Positions 1-7,124 of a stretch of 9,120 nucleotides of DNA are shown piece after piece. Under the pieces are notes generated by a model. The model had not been told where the DNA came from and ran no database searches. It worked only from the letters and a program-made list of their open reading frames with translations. This DNA is from Modestobacter sp. (GTDB taxonomy: Bacteria > Actinomycetota > Actinomycetes > Mycobacteriales > Geodermatophilaceae), in NCBI GenBank assembly GCA_025965775.1, contig JAOPWG010000080.1, forward strand, positions 1 through 9,120, given 5' to 3'. The position numbers and the translations under genes were made by a program. Numbering within the stretch: the stretch's first letter is position 1; each line of letters begins with the position of its first letter.

Positions 1-439
1 CGGTGAGCACCGAGGAGTCGCCGCACCCGCCGAAGGCCTCCGAGCGGCCGTGCGCGAAGCGCGTCTCGCGGGCCACCACGTCCAGGTCGGCGTTGTAGGT
101 GCCGACGTCGCAGGCGGTGAGGTAGCGGCCACCCAGGGCCTCGACGAACCGGCCGTAGGCGCGCAGGAGCGCCTCGGTCTTGTCGGTGCGCGGGTCGCCG
201 ATGATGACGCCCTTGCCCCCGCCGAGGTCCAGGCCGGCCAGGCTGTTCTTGTAGGCCATCGCCTTGGACAGGGCGAGCGCGTCGGTGACGGCGTCGGCCT
301 CCGAGGCGTAGGGGAAGAAGCGGGTGCCGCCGAGCGCGGGGCCCAATGCGGTCGAGTAGACCGCGATCACCGCCCTGAGCCCGGAGGCCTCGTCGGAGCA
401 GAAGACGACCTGTTCGTGCCCGGAGCCCATCACATCCAC
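1..439 (-). CDS. Leu/Phe/Val-type amino-acid dehydrogenase, N-terminal part (runs off left edge)
   Basis: NAD-dependent oxidative deamination of a branched-chain or aromatic amino acid; actinobacterial members are usually valine dehydrogenases used in branched-chain amino-acid catabolism. About 146 codons are visible on the minus strand. The catalytic core is clear: GHEQVVFC near residue 7, STALGPALGGTRF near 29-41, MAYKN (Lys64), LDLGGGK (Lys76), TACDVGTY (Asp111) and GDSSVLT at the window edge. These match in order and spacing the two lysines and the aspartate of Bacillus leucine dehydrogenase. The start is uncertain. I chose GTG at 439 because family members have only about ten residues before GHEQVV and an AGG lies 9 nt upstream; ATG at 430 is equally possible. 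An in-frame GTG at 529 would add 30 low-complexity residues, and its AGGAG is only 2 nt away. Substrate (Val versus Leu versus Phe) cannot be decided. The C-terminal NAD domain is outside the window. Confidence 0.9.
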   Translation of the reverse strand, partial: MDVMGSGHEQVVFCSDEASGLRAVIAVYSTALGPALGGTRFFPYASEADAVTDALALSKAMAYKNSLAGLDLGGGKGVIIGDPRTDKTEALLRAYGRFVEALGGRYLTACDVGTYNADLDVVARETRFAHGRSEAFGGCGDSSVLT

Positions 440-910
440 GTCGCGCAGCCTAGGCGCGGAGGTCAGGTGGGCAGACCCGCGGCCGCTGTCGGCGGCGCAG
501 TGACGACGGCGGGGATGTGTGCTGGTCACGGCTCCTGCCGGGTACCGAGCCGGAACCGGTGAGCCCCGGGGACGGGGGCCCGGTCGCCGCGGCGGTGCCG
601 GCGGCCGGTGTGCAGAGCGCCGTGGGTTTCAACTACCGGTACGCCCCCGCCGTCGCCGCTGCCCGGGAGCTGATCGCCGACGGCGATCGGCCGGGTCACG
701 CACGGCCGGTTCCGGCTCCTCAGCGACTACGCGGCCGATCCGGACGGCGCGCTGACCTGGCGCTACCGGCGGGACCAGGGCGGGAGCGGGGTCCTCGGCG
801 ACCTGGCGTCGCACGGGGTGGACCTGGTCCGGCACCTGCTGGGCGAGATCTCCTCGGTCGTGGCGGACACGGCTGTCCTCCTGCCGGAGCGGATGCGTCC
901 CACCGGTGCG

Positions 911-930
911 ACGTCCGGGCACGTCCGGGC
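911..930 (+). repeat. 10-bp tandem duplication inside the broken oxidoreductase
   Basis: The 10-mer ACGTCCGGGC occurs twice head to tail at 911-920 and 921-930, two bases before the larger 20-bp duplication. The encoded frame (TSGHVRAVGG) reads smoothly across it, so unlike its neighbour it does not clearly break the gene. It may be chance in GC-rich sequence or an older slippage event. Confidence 0.8.
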
Positions 931-931
931 C

Positions 932-971
932 GTCGGCGGTGAGCTGGGGCAGTCGGCGGTGAGCTGGGGCA
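932..971 (+). repeat. 20-bp perfect tandem duplication causing a frameshift
   Basis: The unit GTCGGCGGTGAGCTGGGGCA is present at 932-951 and again, without change, at 952-971. Removing one copy restores the continuous protein GGELGQVENDDYVSCLL, and the 20-bp length (2 modulo 3) accounts exactly for the shift from frame 2 to frame 1. This is therefore the direct lesion for one of the three breaks of the oxidoreductase gene. The two copies are identical, consistent with a recent event. Confidence 0.95.
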
Positions 972-1387
972 GGTGGAGAACGACGACTACGTCTCCTGCC
1001 TGCTGCGACTGGTCTCCGGCGCCCGGGTCGTGCTGGAGGCCAGCCGTGTCGCCGTCGGCGAGCAGAACAACTACGGCTTCGAGATCCACGGGACCACCGG
1101 CGCACTGTTCTGGGACTTCCGTCGGATGGGCGAGCTCGGGATCGGCCGCGGGGGTGCCCCGGCAGGACCAGCCGATGAGCACGGTCCACGTGGGGCCCGG
1201 TGCCGGGCGGTACGCCGCCTTCCAGCCCGGCTCGGCCTCGCCGATGAGCTATGACGACCTCAAGGTGATCGAGGCGCACGACGTCCTGAGCTGAGCCGGC
1301 CACGCCGCTCCGTGACCGACCCTGACCCGCCCGTGACCTCCACGTCGGCGCCCGGGGTCTCCCGCTGGGGGGCCGTGAAGAGGACTC

Positions 1388-1416
1388 TTGACGAGCTTTG
1401 TAGGCCATGTCACATT
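1388..1416 (+). promoter_or_regulatory. Possible promoter of the ABC importer operon
   Basis: TTGACG at 1388-1393 is followed after 17 bp by CACATT at 1411-1416, a fair match to actinobacterial -35 and weak -10 elements. It sits in a visibly AT-richer patch (about 1385-1455) in otherwise GC-rich DNA, roughly 130 bp before the binding-protein start. Only the -35 is good; the -10 assignment is tentative. Confidence 0.4.
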
Positions 1417-1428
1417 TCTTCATGTCAC
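1406..1428 (+). repeat. Direct repeat CATGTCAC x2 over the putative promoter
   Basis: CATGTCAC occurs at 1406-1413 and 1421-1428, 15 bp start to start, with a looser copy (TATGTCC) at 1429-1435. The first copy overlaps the suggested -10. Such spacing could reflect a regulator binding site, but the half-sites are direct rather than palindromic, which is not typical of LacI-family operators. Confidence 0.45.
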
Positions 1429-1478
1429 TATGTCCATACATTCGAACATCGACGAAGACGGGTCCCGCCCGAGCTGAA

Positions 1479-1500
1479 CCGGTCAGACATTCCAGACCGG
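1479..1500. repeat. Inverted repeat in the leader of the binding-protein gene
   Basis: CCGGTC (1479-1484) and GACCGG (1495-1500) form a perfect 6-bp inverted repeat around a 10-nt spacer, 48 bp before the binding-protein start. It could be an operator or an mRNA leader hairpin; a 6-bp palindrome is also not rare by chance in GC-rich DNA. Confidence 0.35.
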
Positions 1501-1547
1501 GCATGCCCGTGGTCCCGGCAGGGCCCGCGTCGACGAGGAGGTCACGC

Positions 1548-2522
1548 ATGAGGAGCACCGGTAGATCGCTCGGGTCACTGGTGGCGGTCGCGGCGGCGGC
1601 CGTGACGCTGGCGGCGTGCAGCAGCCAAGGGGGGGCGCAGGGCGGTGGCGGCGCCTCCGGCAAGAGCTACACGATCGCCATGGTCACGCACGAGGCCCCG
1701 GGCGACACGTTCTGGGACAAGATCCGGAACGGGGCGGAGCAGGCCGCGAAGGACCACGGCATCACGCTCAAGTACTCCAACGACCCGGACGCCGGTAACC
1801 AGGCGACCCTGGTCCAGAACGCGGTCAGCAGCAAGGTGGACGGCATCGCGACCACCCTGCCCACGCCCGCCGCCATCGGGCCGGCCGCCCAGAAGGCCGT
1901 GCAGGCCGGGATCCCGGTCGTCGCCTTCAATGCCGGCAAGGACGCCTACAAGCAGTACGGCGCCGGGATGTACTTCGGCTCCGACGAGGACCTCGCCGGT
2001 CAGACCGTCGGCACGAAGATCGTGCAGCAGAGCCCCGGTGGCAAGACCGTCTGCGTGATCCAGGAGCAGGGCCAGGTCCAGCTCGAGGGCCGCTGCGCCG
2101 GGGTGAAGAAGACCGATCCCAGCAGTGAGGTGCTCTACGTCAACGGCCGGGACCTCCCGTCGGTCCAGCAGACCATCGGTGCCAAGTTGCAGCAGGACAG
2201 GTCGATCACCGACGTCGTGACGCTCGGCGCCGACATCGCCCTCGCGGCCCAGAAGGCCGTCGCCGACTCGGGCAGCCAGGCAAAGATCGCGACCTTCGAC
2301 CTCAATGCCGACGTCGCCCAGCAGATCCAGAACGGCGGGATCAACTTCTCGGTCGATCAGCAGCCCTACGTCCAGGGCTACATGGCCGTGACCGCGCTCT
2401 GGCTCAACCTGACCAACGGCAACGACATCGGAGGCGGCGGGCCGGTCCTGACCGGACCGTCCATCGTCGACCAGAGCAACATCGGCCCGATCGTCGCGTA
2501 CACCAAGAACAACACCCGGTAG
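1548..2522 (+). CDS. Sugar-type ABC transporter substrate-binding lipoprotein
   Basis: Extracytoplasmic lipid-anchored receptor that captures a small, probably carbohydrate-like ligand and hands it to the permease encoded next. The 324-residue protein starts with RS then a hydrophobic stretch (about 11-21) ending in the lipobox LAAC, with lipidated Cys24 and a Gly/Ser/Gln-rich linker to about residue 38. The remainder is a type I periplasmic-binding fold of the RbsB class (Peripla_BP_4 type): YTIAMVTHEAPGDTFWDKI at 41-59, GIPVVAFNAG at 121-130, MYFGSDED at 141-148, IATFDLN at 247-253 and DQQPYVQGYMAV at 270-281. Cys169 and Cys183 might form a disulfide. ATG 1548 is chosen because GAGGAG (1535-1540) lies 7 nt upstream and a signal peptide follows immediately; an upstream in-frame ATG at 1407 would bury the signal sequence. 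It is the first gene of the importer operon; a hairpin follows the stop. The ligand cannot be predicted. Confidence 0.93.
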   Translation: MRSTGRSLGSLVAVAAAAVTLAACSSQGGAQGGGGASGKSYTIAMVTHEAPGDTFWDKIRNGAEQAAKDHGITLKYSNDPDAGNQATLVQNAVSSKVDGIATTLPTPAAIGPAAQKAVQAGIPVVAFNAGKDAYKQYGAGMYFGSDEDLAGQTVGTKIVQQSPGGKTVCVIQEQGQVQLEGRCAGVKKTDPSSEVLYVNGRDLPSVQQTIGAKLQQDRSITDVVTLGADIALAAQKAVADSGSQAKIATFDLNADVAQQIQNGGINFSVDQQPYVQGYMAVTALWLNLTNGNDIGGGGPVLTGPSIVDQSNIGPIVAYTKNNTR

Positions 2523-2532
2523 TCCCGCTCGC

Positions 2533-2568
2533 GGGGGGCCGGGTCCGAGTCCGGCTCCCCTCCTTCCT
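2533..2568 (+). terminator. Intercistronic hairpin after the binding-protein gene (attenuator-like)
   Basis: Bases 2533-2542 (GGGGGGCCGG) pair with 2551-2560 (CCGGCTCCCC) through ten pairs including one G-U wobble, with an 8-nt loop, followed by the pyrimidine tract TCCTTCCT. It begins 10 nt after the binding-protein stop and ends before the permease ribosome-binding site. A partial terminator or 3'-stabilising stem here would explain higher expression of the binding protein than of the membrane parts, a common arrangement in such operons. Confidence 0.6.
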
Positions 2569-2589
2569 CACGCCCCCTGGAGCAGGCTC

Positions 2590-3660
2590 ATGAGCTCGTC
2601 CGTGGCGACACAACCCCCCGAACAATCGGCACCGCCCACACCGACCGCGCCAGCTCGGCAGCAACGATCACTGGTGGCCCGCACCCTGGGCCGCCCCGAG
2701 GTGGGCGCCCTGGTCGCGGCGATCGCGATCTTCTGCTTCTTCTACGCGATCGCCCCGCCGTTCCGCACGCTGCCGGCCATCGCGACCGTCCTCTACTCCA
2801 GCTCGACCATCGGCATCGTGGCGGTCGGCGTGGCCCTGCTGATGATCGGCGGGGAGTTCGACCTGTCGGCCGGCGTCTCGGTCATCAGTGCGGCCCTGGC
2901 CGCGGCCATGATCACCTTCCAGTTCAGCCTGAACATGTGGGTCGGCGTCATCGTCAGCCTGGTGGTGGCTCTCGCCATCGGCTTCATCAACGGCTACCTG
3001 GTGATGCGGACCGGGATCCCGAGCTTCCTCATCACGCTGAGCACCTTCTTCGTCCTGCAGGGGCTCAACCTCGGCGTGACAAAACTGGTCACCGGGACGG
3101 TCGCCACCCCCAACGTCAGCCAGCTCGACGGGTTCGGTTCGGCGCACGCGATCTTCGCCTCGGACGTCAACCTAGGGTTCGCGACGGTCAAGGTGACGGT
3201 CCTCTGGTGGCTGCTGTTCGTCGTGGTCGGTACGTGGCTTCTGCTGCGTACCCGGACCGGCAACTGGATCACGGCGTCCGGCGGCAACCAGGCCAGCGCC
3301 CGGGCGGTCGGTGTGCCCGTGCCCAAGGTGAAGATCGGCCTGTTCATGGGGGTGGCCTTCCTGGCCTGGTTCCTCGGGATGCACCTGCTGTTCAACTTCA
3401 ACACCGTGCAGTCCGGCCTCGGCGTGGGCAACGAGTTCATCTACATCATCGCCTCGGTGGTCGGCGGTGCTCTGCTCACCGGCGGCTACGGGTCGGCGGT
3501 GGGCTCGGCGCTCGGCGCGGTCATCTTCGGCATGACCACCCAGGGCATCGTCTACGCCGGCTGGGACCCCAACTGGTTCAAGACCTTCCTCGGCGTGATG
3601 CTGCTCATGGCTGTCCTGGTCAACCTGTACGTGAAGAACTACGCCGCCGGGAGGAAGTGA
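2590..3660 (+). CDS. Sugar-type ABC transporter permease (RbsC-like)
   Basis: Inner-membrane channel subunit, expected to act as a dimer with the binding protein and ATPase encoded on either side. The 356-residue protein has a Pro/Thr/Gln-rich cytoplasmic head (1-35) and then many hydrophobic spans, roughly at 38-56, 64-86, 94-110, 116-137, 143-160, 200-219, 247-270, 282-298, 302-321 and 331-347. The family hallmark GGEFDLSAG is at 88-95 (compare GGxIDLSVG in RbsC), and the cytoplasmic coupling segment GGNQASARAVGVPVPKVKIG spans 231-250 and corresponds to the GGNxxAARxxGI loop of BPD_transp_2 permeases. Length is usual for the family. ATG 2590 has GGAG at 2579-2582, 7 nt upstream. The stop is one base before the ATPase start, so translation of the two is likely coupled. 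Sequence is intact. Confidence 0.95.
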   Translation: MSSSVATQPPEQSAPPTPTAPARQQRSLVARTLGRPEVGALVAAIAIFCFFYAIAPPFRTLPAIATVLYSSSTIGIVAVGVALLMIGGEFDLSAGVSVISAALAAAMITFQFSLNMWVGVIVSLVVALAIGFINGYLVMRTGIPSFLITLSTFFVLQGLNLGVTKLVTGTVATPNVSQLDGFGSAHAIFASDVNLGFATVKVTVLWWLLFVVVGTWLLLRTRTGNWITASGGNQASARAVGVPVPKVKIGLFMGVAFLAWFLGMHLLFNFNTVQSGLGVGNEFIYIIASVVGGALLTGGYGSAVGSALGAVIFGMTTQGIVYAGWDPNWFKTFLGVMLLMAVLVNLYVKNYAAGRK

Positions 3661-3661
3661 C

Positions 3662-4477
<816 letters not shown>

Positions 4478-4542
4478 CCGTCAGCTCCCCTCGGATCGCA
4501 CGTCCGACCGGCGGGAGCGGGCACGCCGTCCGACCCACGCTG

Positions 4543-4573
4543 CTGCCCCGTCTGCCCGTCCAGGACGGGGCAG
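4543..4573. terminator. GC-rich hairpin terminator after the ABC operon
   Basis: CTGCCCCGTC (4543-4552) and GACGGGGCAG (4564-4573) are perfect 10-bp inverted complements around an 11-nt loop, 65 bp after the ATPase stop. There is no T-tract, as is common for actinobacterial terminators. It separates the importer operon from the P450 unit. The rest of 4478-4766 shows no gene and no clear promoter; the antisense frame that covers it is a shadow of GC-rich composition. Confidence 0.65.
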
Positions 4574-4766
4574 TCGGCCGACCTGCCGCTGGTCCCTCGG
4601 GAGCCGGGGCGGCCGCAGCCCGGTGCGGCACCTCCGCCGCCGGGCCGGTACCGACGGCGTCCCCCGCGCAACCCCGGCTCGCCATCGCCGGCCGCTCCTC
4701 GAGCCTGCCCGCGGTTGCCTGGGCGCCCGATCGAGAGTCCGGCGGGCGCAGCGGAGACCGTCGTCC

Positions 4767-4799
4767 GAGATGACCGAGATGACCGAGGAGACATGGTGA
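4767..4799 (+). other. Tandem 9-bp repeat forming a possible 9-codon leader ORF that overlaps the P450 start
   Basis: GAGATGACC is repeated at 4767-4775 and 4776-4784 and followed by GAG. It creates ATG 4770 and ATG 4779 in one frame, reading M-T-E-M-T-E-E-T-W and stopping at TGA 4797-4799. That stop overlaps the GTG (4796) of the P450 by the GTGA arrangement. The stretch also contains the GAGGAG (4785-4790) that serves the P450. A short leader coupled to the P450 is possible, but the nearest GGAG before ATG 4770 is 14 nt away, so translation of the leader is doubtful. Confidence 0.35.
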
Positions 4800-6013
4800 C
4801 CAGCGCGCCGACGGCAATGGAGTACGACCCGTTCAGTGCCGAGTTCCAAGCCGATCCGTTCCCGGTCTACCGGTGGATGCAGGACGAGGCCCCCGTCTTC
4901 CACAGCCAGAAGTGGGGTTGGTGGGCGCTGTCCCGGTTCGAGGACGTCCGGGCGGCGGTCACGGACCCGGCCACCTTCCTCAGCTACGAGGGAATAGACA
5001 TCGATGACACCGCCAAGGACCAGAGTGGCCCGGGGTTCCTGCCGGACATCGACAACCCCCGCCACGACCAGGTCCGCAGGATCGTGCAGCCGCACTTCCT
5101 GCCGCGCCGGATCGCCGCGCAGGACGCGAACATCCGCGAGGTGGTGCGCGGCCTGATCGCGTCGTGGCCGGACCGGGACGAGGTGGACCTGGCTCAGGAG
5201 CTGGCCTGGCCGATGCCCAACGAGGTGTTCTTCGACGTGCTCGGCCTGCCCAGCGCCCGGGAGGAGGGGCGGGAGCAGTTGGAGCGGTGGATCCACGAGC
5301 TCAAGGACCGCCGTCCTGACGACGCTCGGCTGACCCCGGTGGCGAAGGCGGCGACGGCCGGCATCCAGGACTACTTCATCCAGTTGCTCGAAGAGCGCCG
5401 GCGGCATCCCCGCCAGGACCTCGTCACCCACATCGTGCAGGCCGACATCGACGGGGTGCCCTTCGCCGATGAACACCTCGAGCCCGCCTCGGAGGTCCTC
5501 GGCCTGATGATGGTGCTCTTCCTGGGCGGCGTGGAGAGCACGGCCGGCCTCACCGGCACGCTGTTCAAGCTGCTCGCCGAGAACCCGGATCAGCGCGCCC
5601 TCCTGCAGCGCGACCCCTCGCTGATCCCGGCCGCCATCGAGGAGACGATCCGGTACGCGACTCCGCTGCAACTGGCCGGTCGCACGACCTCGCGGGAGGT
5701 CACCCTGCATGGCGTGACGATCCCGGCCGGCGGGCGGCTGGTGCTGGTCTACGGCGCCGCGAACCGCGACCCGCGCCAGTTCCCGGACCCCGACACCTTT
5801 GACCTGAACCGTGGGCGGATGCGCCACCTCGGCTTCGGTGAGGGCCGCCACGGCTGCCTCGGTGCCCCGCTGGCCCGGCGGGAGGTCGCGATCGCGGCCG
5901 AGGAGGCACTGCCGATCCTCGGTGACTACGCGCTCGCCGGGCCGCCCGTGCGCTACCCGACCACGCCCAACATGTACGTCTGGTCCCACCTACCGCTCTC
6001 CCTGCGCGCGTGA
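4793..6013 (+). CDS. Cytochrome P450 (soluble bacterial CYP)
   Basis: Heme-thiolate monooxygenase that inserts one oxygen atom of O2 into an organic substrate; soluble bacterial members need ferredoxin and ferredoxin reductase, neither encoded in this window. The 406-residue protein is complete and of normal length. Landmarks: N-terminal DPFPVYRWMQDEAPVF, DNPRHDQVRRIVQPHF (helix C, heme-propionate Arg region), I-helix oxygen-activation motif GGVEST at 245-250, K-helix E284-x-x-R287 (EETIR), NRDPRQFPDPDTFDLNR, and the heme loop FGEGRHGCLG at 348-357 with axial Cys355. The I-helix threonine position is Ser249, with Glu248 as the acidic residue. No membrane anchor. ATG 4793 is only 2 nt from GAGGAG (4785-4790), so the next codon GTG 4796, 5 nt away, may be the real start; an upstream in-frame ATG at 4715 lacks support. 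The next gene overlaps the stop by GTGA. Substrate unknown; the sugar-importer context suggests a glycosylated or sugar-like compound. Confidence 0.95.
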   Translation: MVTSAPTAMEYDPFSAEFQADPFPVYRWMQDEAPVFHSQKWGWWALSRFEDVRAAVTDPATFLSYEGIDIDDTAKDQSGPGFLPDIDNPRHDQVRRIVQPHFLPRRIAAQDANIREVVRGLIASWPDRDEVDLAQELAWPMPNEVFFDVLGLPSAREEGREQLERWIHELKDRRPDDARLTPVAKAATAGIQDYFIQLLEERRRHPRQDLVTHIVQADIDGVPFADEHLEPASEVLGLMMVLFLGGVESTAGLTGTLFKLLAENPDQRALLQRDPSLIPAAIEETIRYATPLQLAGRTTSREVTLHGVTIPAGGRLVLVYGAANRDPRQFPDPDTFDLNRGRMRHLGFGEGRHGCLGAPLARREVAIAAEEALPILGDYALAGPPVRYPTTPNMYVWSHLPLSLRA

Positions 6014-7043
6014 CCGGCGGAGGCGTGGCCTTCCGGCCGGTCGGAGTGGCCGTGATCGGAACGGGGCGGATGGGCTCGTTCCACGCCGAGACCCTCAGCC
6101 GCCGGCTGCCGCAGGTGCTGGTCGCTGTGGCCGACCCGGCGCGGGATGCCGCGGAACGGCTGGCCGAGGCGCTCGGGGCTCCCCGGGCGTACACCGACCC
6201 GGCCCAGTTGTGGGACGACCCAGCGGTCGACGCGGTGGTGATCGCCGCACCGGCACGCGCGCACGCCGACCTGGTGGTCGCCGCCGCGTTCGCCGGCGAG
6301 CACGTGTTCTGCGAGAAACCGATGGCGGTCAGCCTCGCCGACGCCGCTCGGACGATCGATGCGGCCCGCGCCTCGGGCGTCGTGCCGCAGGTGGGCTCCG
6401 ACCGGCGGTTCGCGGCCGACTGGCGGGCTGCCGCGCACTGCTGGACGCCGGGACCCTGGGCACCCCACGGCTGTTGCGGTCGCTGACCCGCGACCCCGGC
6501 GGGTTCGACCCCGCCCGGGTGCCGCCGGACACGATCTTCCTGGAGACGTTGATCCACGACTTCGACACCCTGCGCTTCCTGAACCCCGGTACCGGGGCGG
6601 TCGAGGTCTTCGCCACTGCCGACGCGCTCGTCGAGCCGGGCTGGCGGGACCGAGGCCTCCTCGACACCGCCGTCGTGGTCGTCCGCTTCGACAACGGGGC
6701 GGTGGGCACGGCGGAAGCCTGCTTCGAGGCCGCCTACGGCTACGACGTCCGTGGTGAGGTCCTCGGGTCCGGTGGCATGGCCACCATGGGCGACGGCCGG
6801 CGCACCGGGATGGCTTCTCCGGTGCCGCGGCCGGACGGAGGAGACCGTGCGCGGGGACCAGGAGCTGTTCCGGGACGCCTACACCGCCGAACTCGCGGCC
6901 TTCGTCGAGGCGGTGCGCACCGGTACGGCGGCGCCGGTCACCGGCCAGGACGCCCGGGCGGCGCTGGCGATCGCCCTGGCTGCGGCGGAGTCCGTCCGGG
7001 GCGGTGGCCCGGTGTGGCTCGACGGGCCGGAGAGGGGCGTGCG
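6010..7043 (+). pseudogene. Gfo/Idh/MocA-family oxidoreductase with two frame breaks
   Basis: NAD(P)-dependent dehydrogenase of the sugar/inositol type, apparently disrupted. GTG 6010 overlaps the P450 TGA by 4 bp, implying coupled translation. The first frame gives the Rossmann loop VAVIGTGRMGSFHAE, the EKP lysine motif (FCEKPMAV) and QVGSDRRFAADWRAA, then leaves frame near 6428-6432 where one missing C would restore RAARALLDAGTLGTP. The second frame supplies GTPRLLRSLTRDPGG, FLETLIHDFDTLRFL, VVVVRFDNGAVGTAEACF and GYDVRGEVLGSGGMATMGD. It breaks again between about 6803 and 6835, after which the original frame resumes with GRTEETVRGDQELFRDAYTA and AALAIALAAAESVRGGG. Homology ends near 7040, just before the next start. 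Inositol-dehydrogenase-like enzymes have D-x-x-x-H before DFD; here it reads E-T-L-I-H, so the catalytic Asp is Glu. It is a genuine pseudogene or an accurate gene with two single-base sequence errors; the sequence cannot tell which. Confidence 0.8.
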
Positions 7044-7124
7044 GTGTCACCTTCGGTCCCGGACGACGCTCGGAGCGGTCAGCTGCGGCCGGCCACGATG
7101 GGCGACATCGCCGCCGCGACGTGA
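7044..7124 (+). pseudogene. N-terminal stub of a LacI-family repressor, cut at about 7118
   Basis: GTG 7044, preceded 8 nt upstream by GGAGAGG (7029-7035), opens a 26-codon frame ending at TGA 7122-7124. Its last ten residues, ATMGDIAAAT, match the start of a LacI-type helix-turn-helix (consensus VTMxDIAxxAGVSxxTVS), but the sequence diverges just where AGVS should begin, and no DNA-binding helix 2 or ligand domain follows in any frame. The natural reading is that a catabolic repressor stood here, following the P450 and oxidoreductase, and lost everything after codon 25 or 26 in a deletion or insertion. The match is short, so family assignment rests on about ten residues plus position. Confidence 0.55.

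Larger units (their letters stand above)
560..1294 (+). pseudogene. Broken Gfo/Idh/MocA-family oxidoreductase (C-terminal two thirds, three frame breaks)
   Basis: This is the remnant of an NAD(P)-dependent sugar/polyol-type dehydrogenase of the Gfo/Idh/MocA family. Homology-like sequence begins around 580-600 with AVGFNYRYAPAV and must be read through three frames. Frame 1 runs to about 685. Frame 2 then gives IGRVTHGRFRLLSDYAAD, GGSGVLGDLASHGVDLVRHL and onward to about 951. Frame 1 returns with VENDDYVSCLLRL, GEQNNYGFEIHGTTGALFWD and RRMGEL to about 1150. Frame 2 resumes with GRYAAFQPGSASPMSYDDLK and stops at 1292-1294. The N-terminal Rossmann domain with its GxGxxG loop and EKP lysine is absent, about 100-120 residues. 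The C-terminus stops directly after DLKVIEAH, where relatives, as I recall the family, continue some tens of residues. The second break is caused by a 20-bp tandem duplication; the others look like 1-2 base indels. It lies upstream of the ABC importer, in the same direction, suggesting it once belonged to that catabolic locus. I am confident of family and of non-function as read; exact left end is a judgement. Confidence 0.85.

Noticed and set aside
440..529. Upstream GTG 529 start for the amino-acid dehydrogenase
   Set aside because: AGGAG is only 2 nt from this GTG and the added 30 residues resemble no family N-terminus; kept only as an alternative.
1407..1547. Upstream ATG extension of the binding protein by 47 codons
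   Set aside because: It would place charged sequence before the signal peptide and overlaps the putative promoter; ATG 1548 has a well-placed GAGGAG.
629..1663. 344-codon minus-strand open frame across the first oxidoreductase and promoter region
   Set aside because: Low-complexity Arg/Gly/Pro composition, crosses into the start of the binding-protein gene, and the plus strand carries clear family motifs.
4481..5989. 502-codon open frame on the minus strand opposite the P450
   Set aside because: It is antisense to a P450 with all catalytic motifs, has His/Arg/Gly/Pro-biased composition and no recognisable domain; long antisense frames are expected in GC-rich coding DNA.
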